Notes: generated by a model from the sequence alone, not told the origin. 57,601 nucleotides of DNA from Bacillota bacterium (GCA_023437715.1 JAEZFK010000051.1:1-57601); one strand, 5' to 3'. Counted from the first letter of the stretch, positions 7,697 to 17,570 are shown. Translations and numbers: made by a program.

Positions 7697-9136
7697 CTAC
7701 TGTTCCAGATATTCCACTGTTCCCTGTTCCGGGTGAAGCGGATCGTAATCCTTGATTATCAGGCGCTTTGTTTTGCCCATTTTGGCTTCTTTATCCAAAG
7801 CATCGTTATAGGTCTTGTTCAGCTTGGCAATAGTCTCATCAATGCCCGGGCCTTCAGGAAGACATGCGTTCCATAAGGCATCCCGGAAGTTTTCTCCTTC
7901 CGGAGTCACGGCCGGAGCTACCGGAAGCACTGCCTCATAATCTGCGCCTGAAAAATCAGCCATTCTGCCGATCTTCGTCTTATCGATCTTCTCGTCCATG
8001 TATTTGGACATAGGCAGGGTGTAGCCTCCCTCTAAATATCCTTTTAAGATATCCTCGGAGCCGAAGTACTCAATGACCTCCCACGCTTCCTTTGGATGCT
8101 CGGTGAAAGCGCTCATCATCCAGCCGTTGTTGGGCAGGCAGATTTCTTTTCCCTTGATCTCTCCGTCCAGAGTGGGAAGAGGAGCTACGGCCCACTGGAT
8201 TTTTGCAGGGAACTGCTCGGTGAGAACCGTTGCTTCCTGGGAGGCGTTTGCATGAATCCCCACATGGCCCTCCGCAAACTGCACCCGGACCGGATCGATT
8301 TTCATGGAGCTGGAGCCGGGGAATACACTGCCTTCCTCAAACATCTGGCGTACGGTCTCAAGGTAGGGCTTAAAGCCGGAGAAATCATATTTGCCTTCCC
8401 GGTAATTGTAGGGCGTAATTCCGCTCATTTCTGCAGAATGCTCGATCCAGCGCTCAAAAGGACCGCTGGCGCCTGGGAAAATAATTCCGTAATAGTCTCC
8501 GTTTCCGGCTTCGGTGATCTGCTTTGCGATTGCCGGAAGATCACTGAGCTTCTTTGGAACCTCAATTCCCAGCTTGTCGAAAATGTCCTTATTGTATATG
8601 ATCCTGGAGCCGCTTCTCTTGCCGCAGGGCACCCAGTAGATATCATCTCCCATTACGTTGTAGCCTTCGAAAAGGTGGCTGTCCACCTCATTGACCTTTT
8701 TAAACTCCTCGGTCAGATAGCTGTTAAGAGGCTGGATAAGGCCGTTATCCGCAAAATTCTTGAAATCCGCAGGCGCAAAGACCGGGGAGAAAACATCCGG
8801 CGACTGGCCGGAATTGGCAGCCATCGTCAATAAATTAACATAGTTTTCTGTCTGCACCACGTATTCGATCTCGATGTGGTCATTGGCCTTGTTAAATTCC
8901 TCCACAACCTTGTTCATATACTCCAGATCATGCCGGTTCTCCGTCCAGATTGTGATTTTCACCTTTTCTCCTGAAGACCCTTCTGCCTTTGCAGTCTCCT
9001 TTTGAGTCTCCTGTCCGGCAGAAGTCTCGCCTGCCCCGGTGCTTTCAGCCTTTCCCCCTGAGGAACATGCGGACAGGGCGGAGGCGGCCATCATTGCCGC
9101 AATCCCCATAGCTGCAAACCTTTTCAATTTTTTCAT
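7697..9136 (-). CDS. Carbohydrate ABC transporter substrate-binding lipoprotein
   Basis: A 479-residue extracellular solute-binding protein of the MalE/UgpB type (family 1). The signal peptide (MKKLKRFAAMGIAAMMAASALSAC) ends in a lipobox with Cys at about residue 24, followed by a Ser/Gly/Glu-rich linker. KITIWTENRHDLEYMNKVVEEFNKAN is the typical first strand-helix of the fold. The start is set by GGGAGAT 6 bp upstream; an in-frame extension lacks signal-peptide character. It is the first gene of the leftward uptake operon and is divergent from the response regulator at 9357. Substrate unknown, probably an oligosaccharide. Confidence 0.92.
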   Translation of the reverse strand: MKKLKRFAAMGIAAMMAASALSACSSGGKAESTGAGETSAGQETQKETAKAEGSSGEKVKITIWTENRHDLEYMNKVVEEFNKANDHIEIEYVVQTENYVNLLTMAANSGQSPDVFSPVFAPADFKNFADNGLIQPLNSYLTEEFKKVNEVDSHLFEGYNVMGDDIYWVPCGKRSGSRIIYNKDIFDKLGIEVPKKLSDLPAIAKQITEAGNGDYYGIIFPGASGPFERWIEHSAEMSGITPYNYREGKYDFSGFKPYLETVRQMFEEGSVFPGSSSMKIDPVRVQFAEGHVGIHANASQEATVLTEQFPAKIQWAVAPLPTLDGEIKGKEICLPNNGWMMSAFTEHPKEAWEVIEYFGSEDILKGYLEGGYTLPMSKYMDEKIDKTKIGRMADFSGADYEAVLPVAPAVTPEGENFRDALWNACLPEGPGIDETIAKLNKTYNDALDKEAKMGKTKRLIIKDYDPLHPEQGTVEYLEQ

Positions 9137-9212
9137 AGTTATCTCCCTTTCTCTTTGTTTGCTTTGCCTGTTTCCATTGGCTTGTGAGTTTATCATACTT
9201 CATTGAATGAAA

Positions 9213-9246
9213 ATGGGACACGTCATTTTTTACTCTCCATGGGACA
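9213..9246. promoter_or_regulatory. Candidate response-regulator binding repeats
   Basis: The octamer ATGGGACA occurs at 9213-9220 and 9239-9246, each followed closely by a T tract. On the minus strand the proximal copy falls at the -35 position of a TATGAT box (near 9191-9196), which has no good -35 of its own. Direct repeats overlapping a poor -35 are typical for AraC-type activators, so the product of 9357 may bind here. This is inference. Confidence 0.4.
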
Positions 9247-9281
9247 TTTTTTTCGAAGTGTACAAAATCAGGCCCTTTGCC

Positions 9282-9310
9282 TTGCTTTCCATTATGCACA
9301 ATGCTATAAT
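9282..9310 (+). promoter_or_regulatory. Promoter of the response regulator/kinase operon
   Basis: TTGCTT (9282-9287) and TATAAT (9305-9310) are 17 bp apart, 46 bp before the start codon of the regulator. Confidence 0.7.
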
Positions 9311-9356
9311 AAATTTCACTCTCACCATGACCATATGACTGTATAAGGAGGCTGAC

Positions 9357-10979
9357 ATGAATCCATTTTCGACCATAACTCTGCTGATCGTAGACGATGA
9401 AGCGGAAATCCGTTCCGGTCTGCGTTCCATTATTCCATGGGAAGATTATTCCGTTTCCGTCATCGGTACTGCCGCAAACGGAGCCGAAGCTCTGGACATG
9501 ATACGGTACTACGAACCGGATATTGTGATCACGGACATCCAGATGCCGGTCATCAGCGGCCTTGAGCTGGTGCGCCGGGCCAGAGAGGAACAGTTTGACT
9601 GTTCTTTTGTTATTTTAAGCGGTTATGACGAATTTGAATACGCCAGAACAGCAATCCGGTATGGAATTATAGAATATTTATTAAAGCCCATTTCCCTTAA
9701 GGAGCTGACGGCTCTGATTGAAAAGCTGAAAGAGGACATCTTAAGCCGGAGAAAGCTGCACACAGACCAGCTTTCCACCCTTCACAAGCTCCGCAGGGCC
9801 CAGATCTCCCTGCGCAAGCACAACCTCATTCCCCAGCTGCTTCGGGGAGAGCTGACGGCCTCTCAGCTTGACCAGGTCATCAGCGATTACGGCCTGCCTG
9901 TCAGGGACAGGGAAAGCTGTGCGGTGCTGATCCAGGCATTTTTCTCCCACCAGAACGGGGAAGAAACCGGGGAAGCAGGCCACTGTCTCGTTCCCCTAAG
10001 GGAGGTCCTGGAGGAAGAGTTAAGCGGCTGCCCTGCCCTTATCACAGAATATCCTCCCGCCGGCCTGATTCTGCTCTTAAACCTGCCGTTTTCCGCTCCT
10101 GGGGGCAGGACATTAAAAGAGTTTCTGGCAGAACATATGAAAAATACAGAAGACCATGCTCCGGTTCAGATAAGGGCCGCCATCGGAAAACCGGTTCCAT
10201 CCCTGTGCGGCATCCACACCTCTTTCCAGGATGCAAAACAGGCGATTACCTGGCACATCTATCCGGAAACCGGCTCTGTCCTGGAATCCGCGGTTCTGGG
10301 CAGCGAACAGCCTTCTGTAGTCACACCGGGAGACGGGATTTTAGAGGGAATATTAAAGGACAACCGGGAGGAGATCAGAAATTCCTTCTGCAGCTACCTG
10401 GACAGGCTGCTGACCCCCACCCTGCCGCCTCCATCCTATCTTTACGGCATGTGCAATTACTTAATCATCACCCTTCAAAGCCGGTTATCCGGCTATCTGG
10501 ACGGACCGCCCAAAAGCTATACCGGAAACTCCTTTGCCACCCTGCAGAGCCTGACCTCCTTAGAGGAAATCCGCAGCTTTATGTGCGGCGTCCTCTGGGG
10601 CTTCGGAGAAGAGGTTTCTGTGAGCCGGGCGGCGAAAAATGATCCTCTGATTGAAAAGGCCATTGCCTACATCAATGAAAATCTGCTGAAAAACCCGAAA
10701 ACAGAGGAGGTCTGCAGCTACTTAGGCTTAAGCAAAAGCTACTTCAGCACCTATTTTAAAAACAGGACCCAGGTCAATTTCCGGGATTATACCTTAAATT
10801 TAAAGATCAACTACGCCCAGGAGCAGCTAAAGCATCCGGAGCACACGCCGGGAGAAGTATCCGTGCTCCTGTGCTATGAGGACTACCGCTCCTTCAGCAG
10901 GGCCTTTAAGGCCCGGACCGGGCTTACGCCTTCGGATTATCAGAAGCAGTATACCGCTGAGGAAAGGAGCCGCCTATGA
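9357..10979 (+). CDS. Two-component response regulator, YesN/AraC type
   Basis: A 540-residue protein with an N-terminal receiver domain (LLIVDDEAEIRSGL; phosphoacceptor Asp in DIVITDIQMP at about residue 59; conserved K in LLKP near 109). A long middle domain follows, and a C-terminal AraC/XylS helix-turn-helix pair from about 440 (VCSYLGLSKSYFSTYFK and the second half YRSFSRAFKARTGLTPSDYQ). AAGGAGG lies 6 bp before the ATG. Its stop overlaps the kinase start by 4 bp (ATGA). By position it should activate the divergent uptake operon (9136 to 3136) when the kinase senses the sugar or its bound receptor. Confidence 0.93.
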   Translation: MNPFSTITLLIVDDEAEIRSGLRSIIPWEDYSVSVIGTAANGAEALDMIRYYEPDIVITDIQMPVISGLELVRRAREEQFDCSFVILSGYDEFEYARTAIRYGIIEYLLKPISLKELTALIEKLKEDILSRRKLHTDQLSTLHKLRRAQISLRKHNLIPQLLRGELTASQLDQVISDYGLPVRDRESCAVLIQAFFSHQNGEETGEAGHCLVPLREVLEEELSGCPALITEYPPAGLILLLNLPFSAPGGRTLKEFLAEHMKNTEDHAPVQIRAAIGKPVPSLCGIHTSFQDAKQAITWHIYPETGSVLESAVLGSEQPSVVTPGDGILEGILKDNREEIRNSFCSYLDRLLTPTLPPPSYLYGMCNYLIITLQSRLSGYLDGPPKSYTGNSFATLQSLTSLEEIRSFMCGVLWGFGEEVSVSRAAKNDPLIEKAIAYINENLLKNPKTEEVCSYLGLSKSYFSTYFKNRTQVNFRDYTLNLKINYAQEQLKHPEHTPGEVSVLLCYEDYRSFSRAFKARTGLTPSDYQKQYTAEERSRL

Positions 10980-12790
10980 AAAAGTGGTTCGCCAATTTAA
11001 AGGTCCGCTATAAGCTGCTGATCGGAATGGTCTTTATCACCTCCGCGGCCCTCATCCTCATCAGCCAGCTGTCCTATTCCTATTTTTACCGGCGGAATAC
11101 CAATGAGGTCCTAAAAAAAGCGGAAAGCTCCGTCCAGATGGCCGGCGCCACCCTTTCCTCCCAGTTTACTTCTCTTTCGGCGGCCACCAACCATCTGCTG
11201 GTAAAAGAACCCTTTCCCCAGATGATTTCCGATATCAACCACCAAAGGTTTACCGGCTATGCCAAATACTTTTCAGGAGCCACGGCCCTGACGGATTCCT
11301 TTCTGCAGAACCACTCCCTGATCAACAATCTTTTGATCTGCGGGGAGGACGGCGTCCTCTTCAGCCCCTCCTCCCTTGGCATGGGAAATAATTTTAAGGC
11401 GCTTTTCAAGGAGAATTTATGGGAATATCCCCGCATCACCGTGCTTCCAACCCGTTTGAATTCCATGTACCGGCAGGGTACTGCCATTCCCGTTTTCTAT
11501 CCTGTTTTCTGTGATACGGCAGGCAGCGGCCTGGCTTATCAGGATAAGCAGGATACCAGGAAAGCCCGCTTCATCGAGCTCATAGACACAGCACAGATCC
11601 GTGCATATTTTGACCGTATGTCCAACCCCTATACCTACTGCATGTACCTGGCCGATGAAAACGGAACGCCTTTGGATGTAACCGCCGAAGAATACCCGGA
11701 TGCATTCCTGCCTGACATCAAGGACTGGGTTTCCGGTAAAAACGGATTTCATGAGGGAAATTTGAAAAATCAGGACGACCAGCTCTTTCTGGCTGCTGAC
11801 TCCATCAAGTTTTGTAATTTAAAGGTGGTCCATCTGACGAAAAAATCTGCTCTGACCGGAGACATTAAAGAGCTTCGCTCTTTCTTCGTGCTCATATGGC
11901 TGGCCTGTTTCTTTGCCGCCGTCCTTTTGTCCCTGGCCCTCTCCCACTTGCTGACCCGGAATTTAAAGGTTCTGGGGCGGATCATCGGGCAGATCAATGA
12001 CAGGACCTACGAGAAAAAGGTTTTCTTCCGGTACTCTGATGAAATCAGCCTTTTAGGGGTCCAGCTGAACCAGATGTATGACACCATACAGCTTCAGCTG
12101 GTTCAGATCAAGGAGGAGGAGCAGAAAAAAGCAAAGGCGGAAATCCAGATGATGTCGGAGCAGATCAATCCCCATTTTCTGTATAATACTCTGGAATGCA
12201 TCCATTTTCAGGTGTTAAACGGAAACGGGGATACGGCAGGCGGAATGCTGGAAAGCCTGGGGCGTTATCTCCGGATCACTTTAAGCGTGGGAAAGACCTT
12301 TATATCCGTGGAAAAGGAGGTTGAACATGTCACGTCCTACATGGAAATCATGAACCGCCACTCCCTCTGCGGAATCCATTTTTCCTCTCATATTGAACCG
12401 GGACTTAAGGACCGCCAAATCATGAAGGTCCTGCTCCAGCCCCTTGCGGAAAACAGCATCAAGCATGGCTTCGGCGGAGCCGTAAACGGCCTGGGGCCGG
12501 TTCCTCCCCAGATTACCGTAAATATCTCTTCGGAAAATGGGCGGATGCGCATTGAGGTTTCCGATAACGGAAAGGGGATTGACATAGAAAAGGCCCTCGC
12601 CTGCTTAAAGGCGGAAAGCCCGGAATCAAAGAAGCATTTTGGCCTTCACAATATTTATAAACGCCTCAATACCTGCTACGGAAATGACGCGGAAATTTCT
12701 TTTGTCAGCATCCCTTATCTGAAAAACAGCGTGATTATTGAAATACCCGACGGAGAATCTCCGCAAAAATCACTTGACCTTTTATTATAA
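10976..12790 (+). CDS. Sensor histidine kinase, YesM type
   Basis: A 604-residue membrane kinase. The membrane segment at about 14-35 and a second at about 305-325 bracket an extracellular sensor domain of around 270 residues. A HAMP-like linker follows, then the His_kinase domain with the phosphoacceptor motif SEQINPHFLYNTLE (His near 402) and an ATPase domain with N box (LLQPLAENSIKHGF) and G box (VSDNGKGID). It is translationally coupled to the regulator upstream and likely phosphorylates it. Its sensor domain gives no clear family match by eye. Confidence 0.92.
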   Translation: MKKWFANLKVRYKLLIGMVFITSAALILISQLSYSYFYRRNTNEVLKKAESSVQMAGATLSSQFTSLSAATNHLLVKEPFPQMISDINHQRFTGYAKYFSGATALTDSFLQNHSLINNLLICGEDGVLFSPSSLGMGNNFKALFKENLWEYPRITVLPTRLNSMYRQGTAIPVFYPVFCDTAGSGLAYQDKQDTRKARFIELIDTAQIRAYFDRMSNPYTYCMYLADENGTPLDVTAEEYPDAFLPDIKDWVSGKNGFHEGNLKNQDDQLFLAADSIKFCNLKVVHLTKKSALTGDIKELRSFFVLIWLACFFAAVLLSLALSHLLTRNLKVLGRIIGQINDRTYEKKVFFRYSDEISLLGVQLNQMYDTIQLQLVQIKEEEQKKAKAEIQMMSEQINPHFLYNTLECIHFQVLNGNGDTAGGMLESLGRYLRITLSVGKTFISVEKEVEHVTSYMEIMNRHSLCGIHFSSHIEPGLKDRQIMKVLLQPLAENSIKHGFGGAVNGLGPVPPQITVNISSENGRMRIEVSDNGKGIDIEKALACLKAESPESKKHFGLHNIYKRLNTCYGNDAEISFVSIPYLKNSVIIEIPDGESPQKSLDLLL

Positions 12791-12860
12791 GGGGCATATA
12801 CTTAAAGTTCGTACGGCAGAAAAGATTCTTCCGCAAATCTATTAATCAGGTGAAGCAGCC

Positions 12861-14222
12861 ATGAAATCAAATTTTCTAAAACAAAGCAATGAACAACGGC
12901 GGGAATTAATCCTTAACGGCCCCGTTTCTTCAACAATATTATTCTTATCCGTCCCCACCCTTATGATGGGCTTAATCCAATCCGCCATACCGGTTATCGA
13001 CGGACTGTTTCTTAACAATCTGGTGGGAACCCAGGCAGCCAGCGCGGTTACATACTGTACCCCTATTGTAAACATGATCGCCGCCCTGGCCCAGGGCCTT
13101 AGTGTGGCCGGGATGGCTATCATCGGCCAATCCAACGGCAACGGCAACTTTAAGCACAGCTGGAAGATTTCCATCCAGATTATTGTTTTTACTTTTTTGG
13201 TGGGCTTTCTGCTGGCTCCCCTGCTGGTGGCCCTGGCCTTTCCCATATCCGCCCATGTAAACGAAGAGATTTCTCACGACGTCTTCGTCTACCTGGCTTT
13301 AAGCGCCTGTGTGACGCCCTTTTCTTTCATGGAATCCATCTACAATTCCATAAAGAATGCCAACGGAAAGCCGGAGGATACCTTTATCCGTATGGTGATC
13401 ATGCTGATTTTAAAGATTATTTTCAGCGCCCTGTTTATTGCAGTCTTCCACTGGGGCCTTGTGGGTACTGTTATGGCCTCTCTGGCATCCAACTTTTTAA
13501 TCACCCTGTGGATGTACTATGAATTGTTCTTAAAAAAGACAGGAGAGCGTTTTGCCCTCGCCGGTTTCCGGTTTGACTGGAGCATTATCAACACCCTGCT
13601 GCGCATCGGCTTTCCTGCCATGCTCTCCAGCCTGATGCTCAACCTGGGCTTCTTTCTCATCAACAATGAGGTGGAAAAGTACGGGGCCGTGGTCTTAAAC
13701 GGACAGGGCATTGCCAATAATATTACGACCATATGCTTTAACCTGCCCTCCTCCTTCGGTTCCTCTGTCACCACCATGGTCAGCATGAACATCGGAGCCG
13801 GCCAGCCGGGTAAAGCGAAAAGGTCCTGTCTTGTGGGCTGCGTCATAAGCGCCATTACCGCCGCCCTTTTAATCGCCCTGGTTGTACCCTTATCTCCCAT
13901 GCTTACGGTTTTATTTACCAGGGACGCCGAGGTCCTGGCCGTGGCAAACCACGCGCTTCATATTTATACCTATTCCGTCATCGGCTTCGGTATCTGCATG
14001 GTTCAGCAGGGAGCATTTATCGGCCTTGGAAAGACCAGGATCACCCTCTTCATCAGCCTGCTGCGGGTATGGCTCCTGCGGTATATATTTATCCTTGTGA
14101 CAGAGCATTTTCTGGGTTATGATTCGGTATTCTGGGGCAACTTATTTTCCAATTACGCGGCGGCCATTATTACAACCATACTGATCGTCCGGGCAAAATG
14201 GGTTTCCGATATCAATTACTGA
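12861..14222 (+). CDS. MATE family multidrug/Na+ efflux transporter
   Basis: A 453-residue protein with about 12 membrane helices in two similar halves. The motifs PTLMMGLIQSAIPVIDGLFLNNLVGTQAASAVTYCTPI and AALAQGLSVAGMAIIGQSNG are typical of the MATE (DinF/NorM) fold, and VSMNIGAGQPGKAKR is the matching element of the second half. Substrate unknown. It is 70 bp downstream of the kinase in the same direction and could be co-transcribed. A strong bidirectional terminator follows. Confidence 0.9.
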   Translation: MKSNFLKQSNEQRRELILNGPVSSTILFLSVPTLMMGLIQSAIPVIDGLFLNNLVGTQAASAVTYCTPIVNMIAALAQGLSVAGMAIIGQSNGNGNFKHSWKISIQIIVFTFLVGFLLAPLLVALAFPISAHVNEEISHDVFVYLALSACVTPFSFMESIYNSIKNANGKPEDTFIRMVIMLILKIIFSALFIAVFHWGLVGTVMASLASNFLITLWMYYELFLKKTGERFALAGFRFDWSIINTLLRIGFPAMLSSLMLNLGFFLINNEVEKYGAVVLNGQGIANNITTICFNLPSSFGSSVTTMVSMNIGAGQPGKAKRSCLVGCVISAITAALLIALVVPLSPMLTVLFTRDAEVLAVANHALHIYTYSVIGFGICMVQQGAFIGLGKTRITLFISLLRVWLLRYIFILVTEHFLGYDSVFWGNLFSNYAAAIITTILIVRAKWVSDINY

Positions 14223-14238
14223 TAAAAACATTTAAAAC

Positions 14239-14320
14239 AGCGGTACCATACCACGCTTCCCAAAGTGAATCCGACTTCACGTATTTCAGGAAGGGTGGTA
14301 TGATACCGCTGCTTTTTCTT
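14239..14320. terminator. Large bidirectional terminator
   Basis: Arms 14239-14260 and 14289-14310 pair at 20 of 22 positions. They enclose a small inner hairpin (GTGAA / TTCAC, 14265-14280), and a T tract follows at 14312-14320. It separates the convergent MATE and GH30 genes; AAAACA / TTTAAAA runs on the left give a weaker U tract for the minus strand. Confidence 0.85.
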
Positions 14321-14356
14321 TTTATACTGATTTTTAATGCTGCTTCATGTAAATAT

Positions 14357-15694
14357 CTATAAGGTGATTACTGCTGTTGTTAAGGAATAGGGCTTTGCAG
14401 TACATTTTACCAGCTCTCCGCCCATCCTCACCACATAGGGAACTTCATCCGCCGACCGGTTTAACAAAACCAGGATATAAGAGCCATCTGGATTCTCCCA
14501 TGCGGTCACATCCAGACCGGAGGTATAGCAGGTGCTGGCGACCCGTACCGCGCCGGGCCTGATGAAATGGGCGAAGTGCCAGTAATACCGCAGAACATAC
14601 CGTTCCTCCAGCTCTCTCTTTCCGGCATCAAATAAAAACGGCGCATCGCAGTAATTGCCCGTATGGTTGGGACCTCCTTCTTCATCCAGAAGAATATTCC
14701 AGTCGTAAAAGCCGTTCATGCCGTGGTTTAGGTTTCCGATCATATCGTGGGCCAGTCTGCCCGCATTGACGCACTGGTCCTCCTTTCCGAACTTTGACAG
14801 CTCCAGACAGCTTTCAGAAAGAATCAGCTTTTTATCCGGAAATTTCTCACGGATCAGAGATAAGGCTTCAAAATGGTCGCCGCTGTACCAGTGGAAAGCC
14901 ACGCCTGCGATCATCCCGTCGGTGGTTTCATCAATAACCTGGCAGGCCCGCTCAAAGGCTCTTTCCTTGTTATGGTCCCATATGAAGATTTCAATTGGGG
15001 TGAAATGATTCCTTTCCAGCTCCGGGTATAGGTAATCTCTTATAAAGATCTTTTCTTCCTCCGGAGTGTATACACAGGAATCCCATAGCTGCACGGCCTT
15101 TGGCTCATTCTGGATGGACAGGCGCTTCACCTCATAGCCTCTGTCCCGGTATTCCTTTATATAGCGGCACAAATATCTGGCCCAGGCTCCGTAATACTCC
15201 TTTTTTAAGGAGCCGCCGTGCTTGCGGGCGTTATTTGTTTTCATATAGGCCGGCGGGGTCCAGGGAGAAAGCATGACGGAAAGCTTTTTCCCGCGCCTGG
15301 CCTCCGCCCGGTCAAGAAGGGGAAGCATATACTGCTCCACATCCTTAAAGTCAAATTCTTCAAAGCTCTCATCCTCCGGATTATCGTCAGCGGCATACAT
15401 ATGGGTGGAAAAATCGCAGCTGTCAATGGGCATACGGACCATGACGTAGTTCATCTCATCCGGTGAAAAATATTTGGAAAGCAGGGTATTCTGCTGCTCC
15501 TCACTCATTTTGGCAAAAACAGAACCGGCTGCATCGGTCAGCGCGCCGCCAAAGCCTTCCATGGTCTGATAACGCATCTGGGGGTATAGGTTGATGACCT
15601 GGTTTTCCGTTCCGTCGTCAGGCGCAAAGGCTGCCTCCTGTTCTTCCCATACCGCCTTTTCTTCTCCGTAGGTACAATAGCTGTGTAATTTCAT
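14357..15694 (-). CDS. Glycoside hydrolase family 30 (glucosylceramidase/beta-glucosidase-like)
   Basis: A 445-residue enzyme with a (beta/alpha)8 barrel and a C-terminal beta domain. The family signature YQTMEGFGGALTDAA (near 42-56) and active-site strands are clear. The proton donor is Glu197 in SIQNEPKA and the nucleophile is Glu284 in LILSESCLE. VMLSPWTPPAYMK is also typical. No signal peptide is seen, so it acts inside the cell on an imported glycoside. The start is set by GAAGGAGAG 7 bp upstream. It is the last gene of the second leftward uptake operon (18947 to 14357). The exact linkage (beta-1,6-glucan, xylan or glucoside) cannot be read. Confidence 0.9.
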   Translation of the reverse strand: MKLHSYCTYGEEKAVWEEQEAAFAPDDGTENQVINLYPQMRYQTMEGFGGALTDAAGSVFAKMSEEQQNTLLSKYFSPDEMNYVMVRMPIDSCDFSTHMYAADDNPEDESFEEFDFKDVEQYMLPLLDRAEARRGKKLSVMLSPWTPPAYMKTNNARKHGGSLKKEYYGAWARYLCRYIKEYRDRGYEVKRLSIQNEPKAVQLWDSCVYTPEEEKIFIRDYLYPELERNHFTPIEIFIWDHNKERAFERACQVIDETTDGMIAGVAFHWYSGDHFEALSLIREKFPDKKLILSESCLELSKFGKEDQCVNAGRLAHDMIGNLNHGMNGFYDWNILLDEEGGPNHTGNYCDAPFLFDAGKRELEERYVLRYYWHFAHFIRPGAVRVASTCYTSGLDVTAWENPDGSYILVLLNRSADEVPYVVRMGGELVKCTAKPYSLTTAVITL

Positions 15695-15800
15695 ATTTAT
15701 CTCTCCTTCGATATCATTAAATCCCAATCCTTCTGTCTCCTGCCGTCGTTCCGGCAGCAATTATCTTTTCGTCCCCGGAATGAACCGTTTATTTCCTATT

Positions 15801-16625
15801 CTATCCCTTGACAGCTCCCAGCGCAACGCCCTTTGTAATATGCTTATTTAAAATAATATAAATAATCAGAGCCGGCGCCGCCGACAGGGCCATGACCGCA
15901 AACTGTACCGCATAGTTGGAGGAATACTGTCCCGTAAATTCCAGAATGCAGAAAGGAAGGGTCTTCCACCGCTTGCTGCTTAAATAGGTGGTGGCAAGCA
16001 TGAATTCATTCCAGTTGTTTAAATAGGTCATAATGGACACGGTTACAATGGACGCCTTCATTAATGGAAAGATGATGACCGCCACAATCCGGTAAATGCC
16101 GCAGCCGTCCATAAGCGCCGCCTCCTCCAGCTCTCTGGGAATGGAGCTCATAAAGCTGGAAGTGAGGAAAAAGCCCTGGGGAAGGGAAAAAGCCACATAG
16201 GGGATCAGCAGGGCCCATATGGTATCCGTCAGCCTCAGCCTGTCATAGATCACATAGTTGGGAAGTAAGGTGGCGTGTACTGGAATCATCATTCCCATGA
16301 CCATAAGGATGGCGGCGGCATGCTTCAGCTTCCACTCCATCCTCTGGCAGGCAAAGGCCGCCATAATGGAAATGACAAGAACAAGGACCACGGCCAGGGT
16401 ATTGATCAGCAGGCTGTTTCTTAAATAGTGAAGAAAATTTCCATTTGTAAAGGCAAGAAAATAATTGTTCCATTGAATTTTCTCAGGCCACACCAGGATT
16501 CCGTTTGTAAACATCTCATTGCTGTTGCAAAGGGAAAAATCCAGCAGCCAGATTAAGGGAAACATCTGGATGGCGGCGATCAGGGTCATAACGGCTATGG
16601 TTACAGGCGATTTTAATTTTACCAT
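15801..16625 (-). CDS. Carbohydrate ABC transporter permease, MalG/UgpE family
   Basis: A 274-residue permease with about six membrane segments and the EAA loop ELEEAALMDGCGIYRIVAVIIFPLMKA. The C-terminus ITKGVALGAVKG is the family signature. The ATG at 16625 is used because AAGGA precedes it and it lies 5 bp after the stop of the upstream permease; the in-frame extension upstream would overlap that gene. It works with the 16631-17503 permease and the binding protein at 17571. Confidence 0.9.
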   Translation of the reverse strand: MVKLKSPVTIAVMTLIAAIQMFPLIWLLDFSLCNSNEMFTNGILVWPEKIQWNNYFLAFTNGNFLHYLRNSLLINTLAVVLVLVISIMAAFACQRMEWKLKHAAAILMVMGMMIPVHATLLPNYVIYDRLRLTDTIWALLIPYVAFSLPQGFFLTSSFMSSIPRELEEAALMDGCGIYRIVAVIIFPLMKASIVTVSIMTYLNNWNEFMLATTYLSSKRWKTLPFCILEFTGQYSSNYAVQFAVMALSAAPALIIYIILNKHITKGVALGAVKG

Positions 16626-16630
16626 ATTCC

Positions 16631-17503
16631 TTACTCTCCTCTCTCTGCAAACAGCCGGTTCAGCACCACTGTGGAAACCAGGCATATGAGGATAAACGCA
16701 ACGCTGATGGCATTTCCATAGCCGTATTTATAGGACTGGAAAGCCTGCTTGTATAAATAGCTTGCCATGAACTGGGTTTCGTTGCCCGGGCCGCCTGCGG
16801 TCAGCAAGTATACGGTTTCCATCTGCTTTAAAGCGGAAATGACGGCCATGGTGACGTTGACCTGGATTACCGGCTTCATCAGCGGCAGGGTGATGTAGAA
16901 AAATGTCCTGCTGCCGTTTGCCCCGTCAATCGAAGCGGCCTCGTACATCACAGGGTCTATGTTCTTGACTCCCGTGTAATAAATCAGCATTCCCCAGCCA
17001 AAGCCGTGCCAGATTAAAACCACTAAAACCGCCCAGATGGCATTGCCGGAGCCAAGAGGATTTAACTGGCCTCCGTAACCAAAGGCCTTTAATATCTTTG
17101 TGATCAATCCAAAGTTGGGATTATAAATGAATTTCCATAAATAAGCGATAACCGCCACGGAAATTACATTGGGAATAAAGAAAATACAGCGGAACAGGCC
17201 TTCCGCCTTTCCCTGAAGCTTATCAAGCTTTACTGCTGTCAGCATGGCGAGAGGATGCTGGATACAGATAAACCCTACGGACAAAAACAGGGAGTTGCGC
17301 AGAGAGGTCCAGAACACGGAATCGTGAATCAGGGTCTTGTAATTTTCCAGGCCGATAAAGGAACTGGCCCCGATCCCGGAATAATTTGTAAATCCGTAGT
17401 AGGCGCTTAAAATAATGGGCGCCAGAATTGCTGCCGCGAAAACAATAAGTCCGGGAGCCATAAGGGAAAATATCACTTTTTTATTGCTGTATAATTTATG
17501 CAT
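16631..17503 (-). CDS. Carbohydrate ABC transporter permease, MalF/UgpA family
   Basis: A 290-residue permease with about six membrane segments. The EAA loop reads YEAASIDGANGSRTFFYITLPLMKP. It is preceded by AAAGAGG. It lies 67 bp after the binding-protein gene; that gap holds a 9-bp hairpin (17531-17556), which probably lowers permease expression relative to the binding protein. No ATPase gene is linked. Confidence 0.9.
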   Translation of the reverse strand: MHKLYSNKKVIFSLMAPGLIVFAAAILAPIILSAYYGFTNYSGIGASSFIGLENYKTLIHDSVFWTSLRNSLFLSVGFICIQHPLAMLTAVKLDKLQGKAEGLFRCIFFIPNVISVAVIAYLWKFIYNPNFGLITKILKAFGYGGQLNPLGSGNAIWAVLVVLIWHGFGWGMLIYYTGVKNIDPVMYEAASIDGANGSRTFFYITLPLMKPVIQVNVTMAVISALKQMETVYLLTAGGPGNETQFMASYLYKQAFQSYKYGYGNAISVAFILICLVSTVVLNRLFAERGE

Positions 17504-17530
17504 GCCTCTTTCCTCACTCCTTGTAAGACA

Positions 17531-17556
17531 AAGGGAGCTGTCACGCCAGCTCCCTT
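17531..17556 (-). terminator. Intercistronic hairpin after the binding-protein gene
   Basis: A perfect 9-bp stem AAGGGAGCT / AGCTCCCTT with an 8-nt loop and no strong U tract. Such hairpins after binding-protein genes usually stabilise the upstream mRNA or act as partial terminators. Confidence 0.6.
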
Positions 17557-17570
17557 AAAAGTACGGGCTC

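Noticed and set aside
8096..8833. A 245-codon open frame on the plus strand opposite the binding-protein gene
   Set aside because: It is fully antisense to a clear lipoprotein gene, has no ribosome-binding site and shows no recognisable motif.
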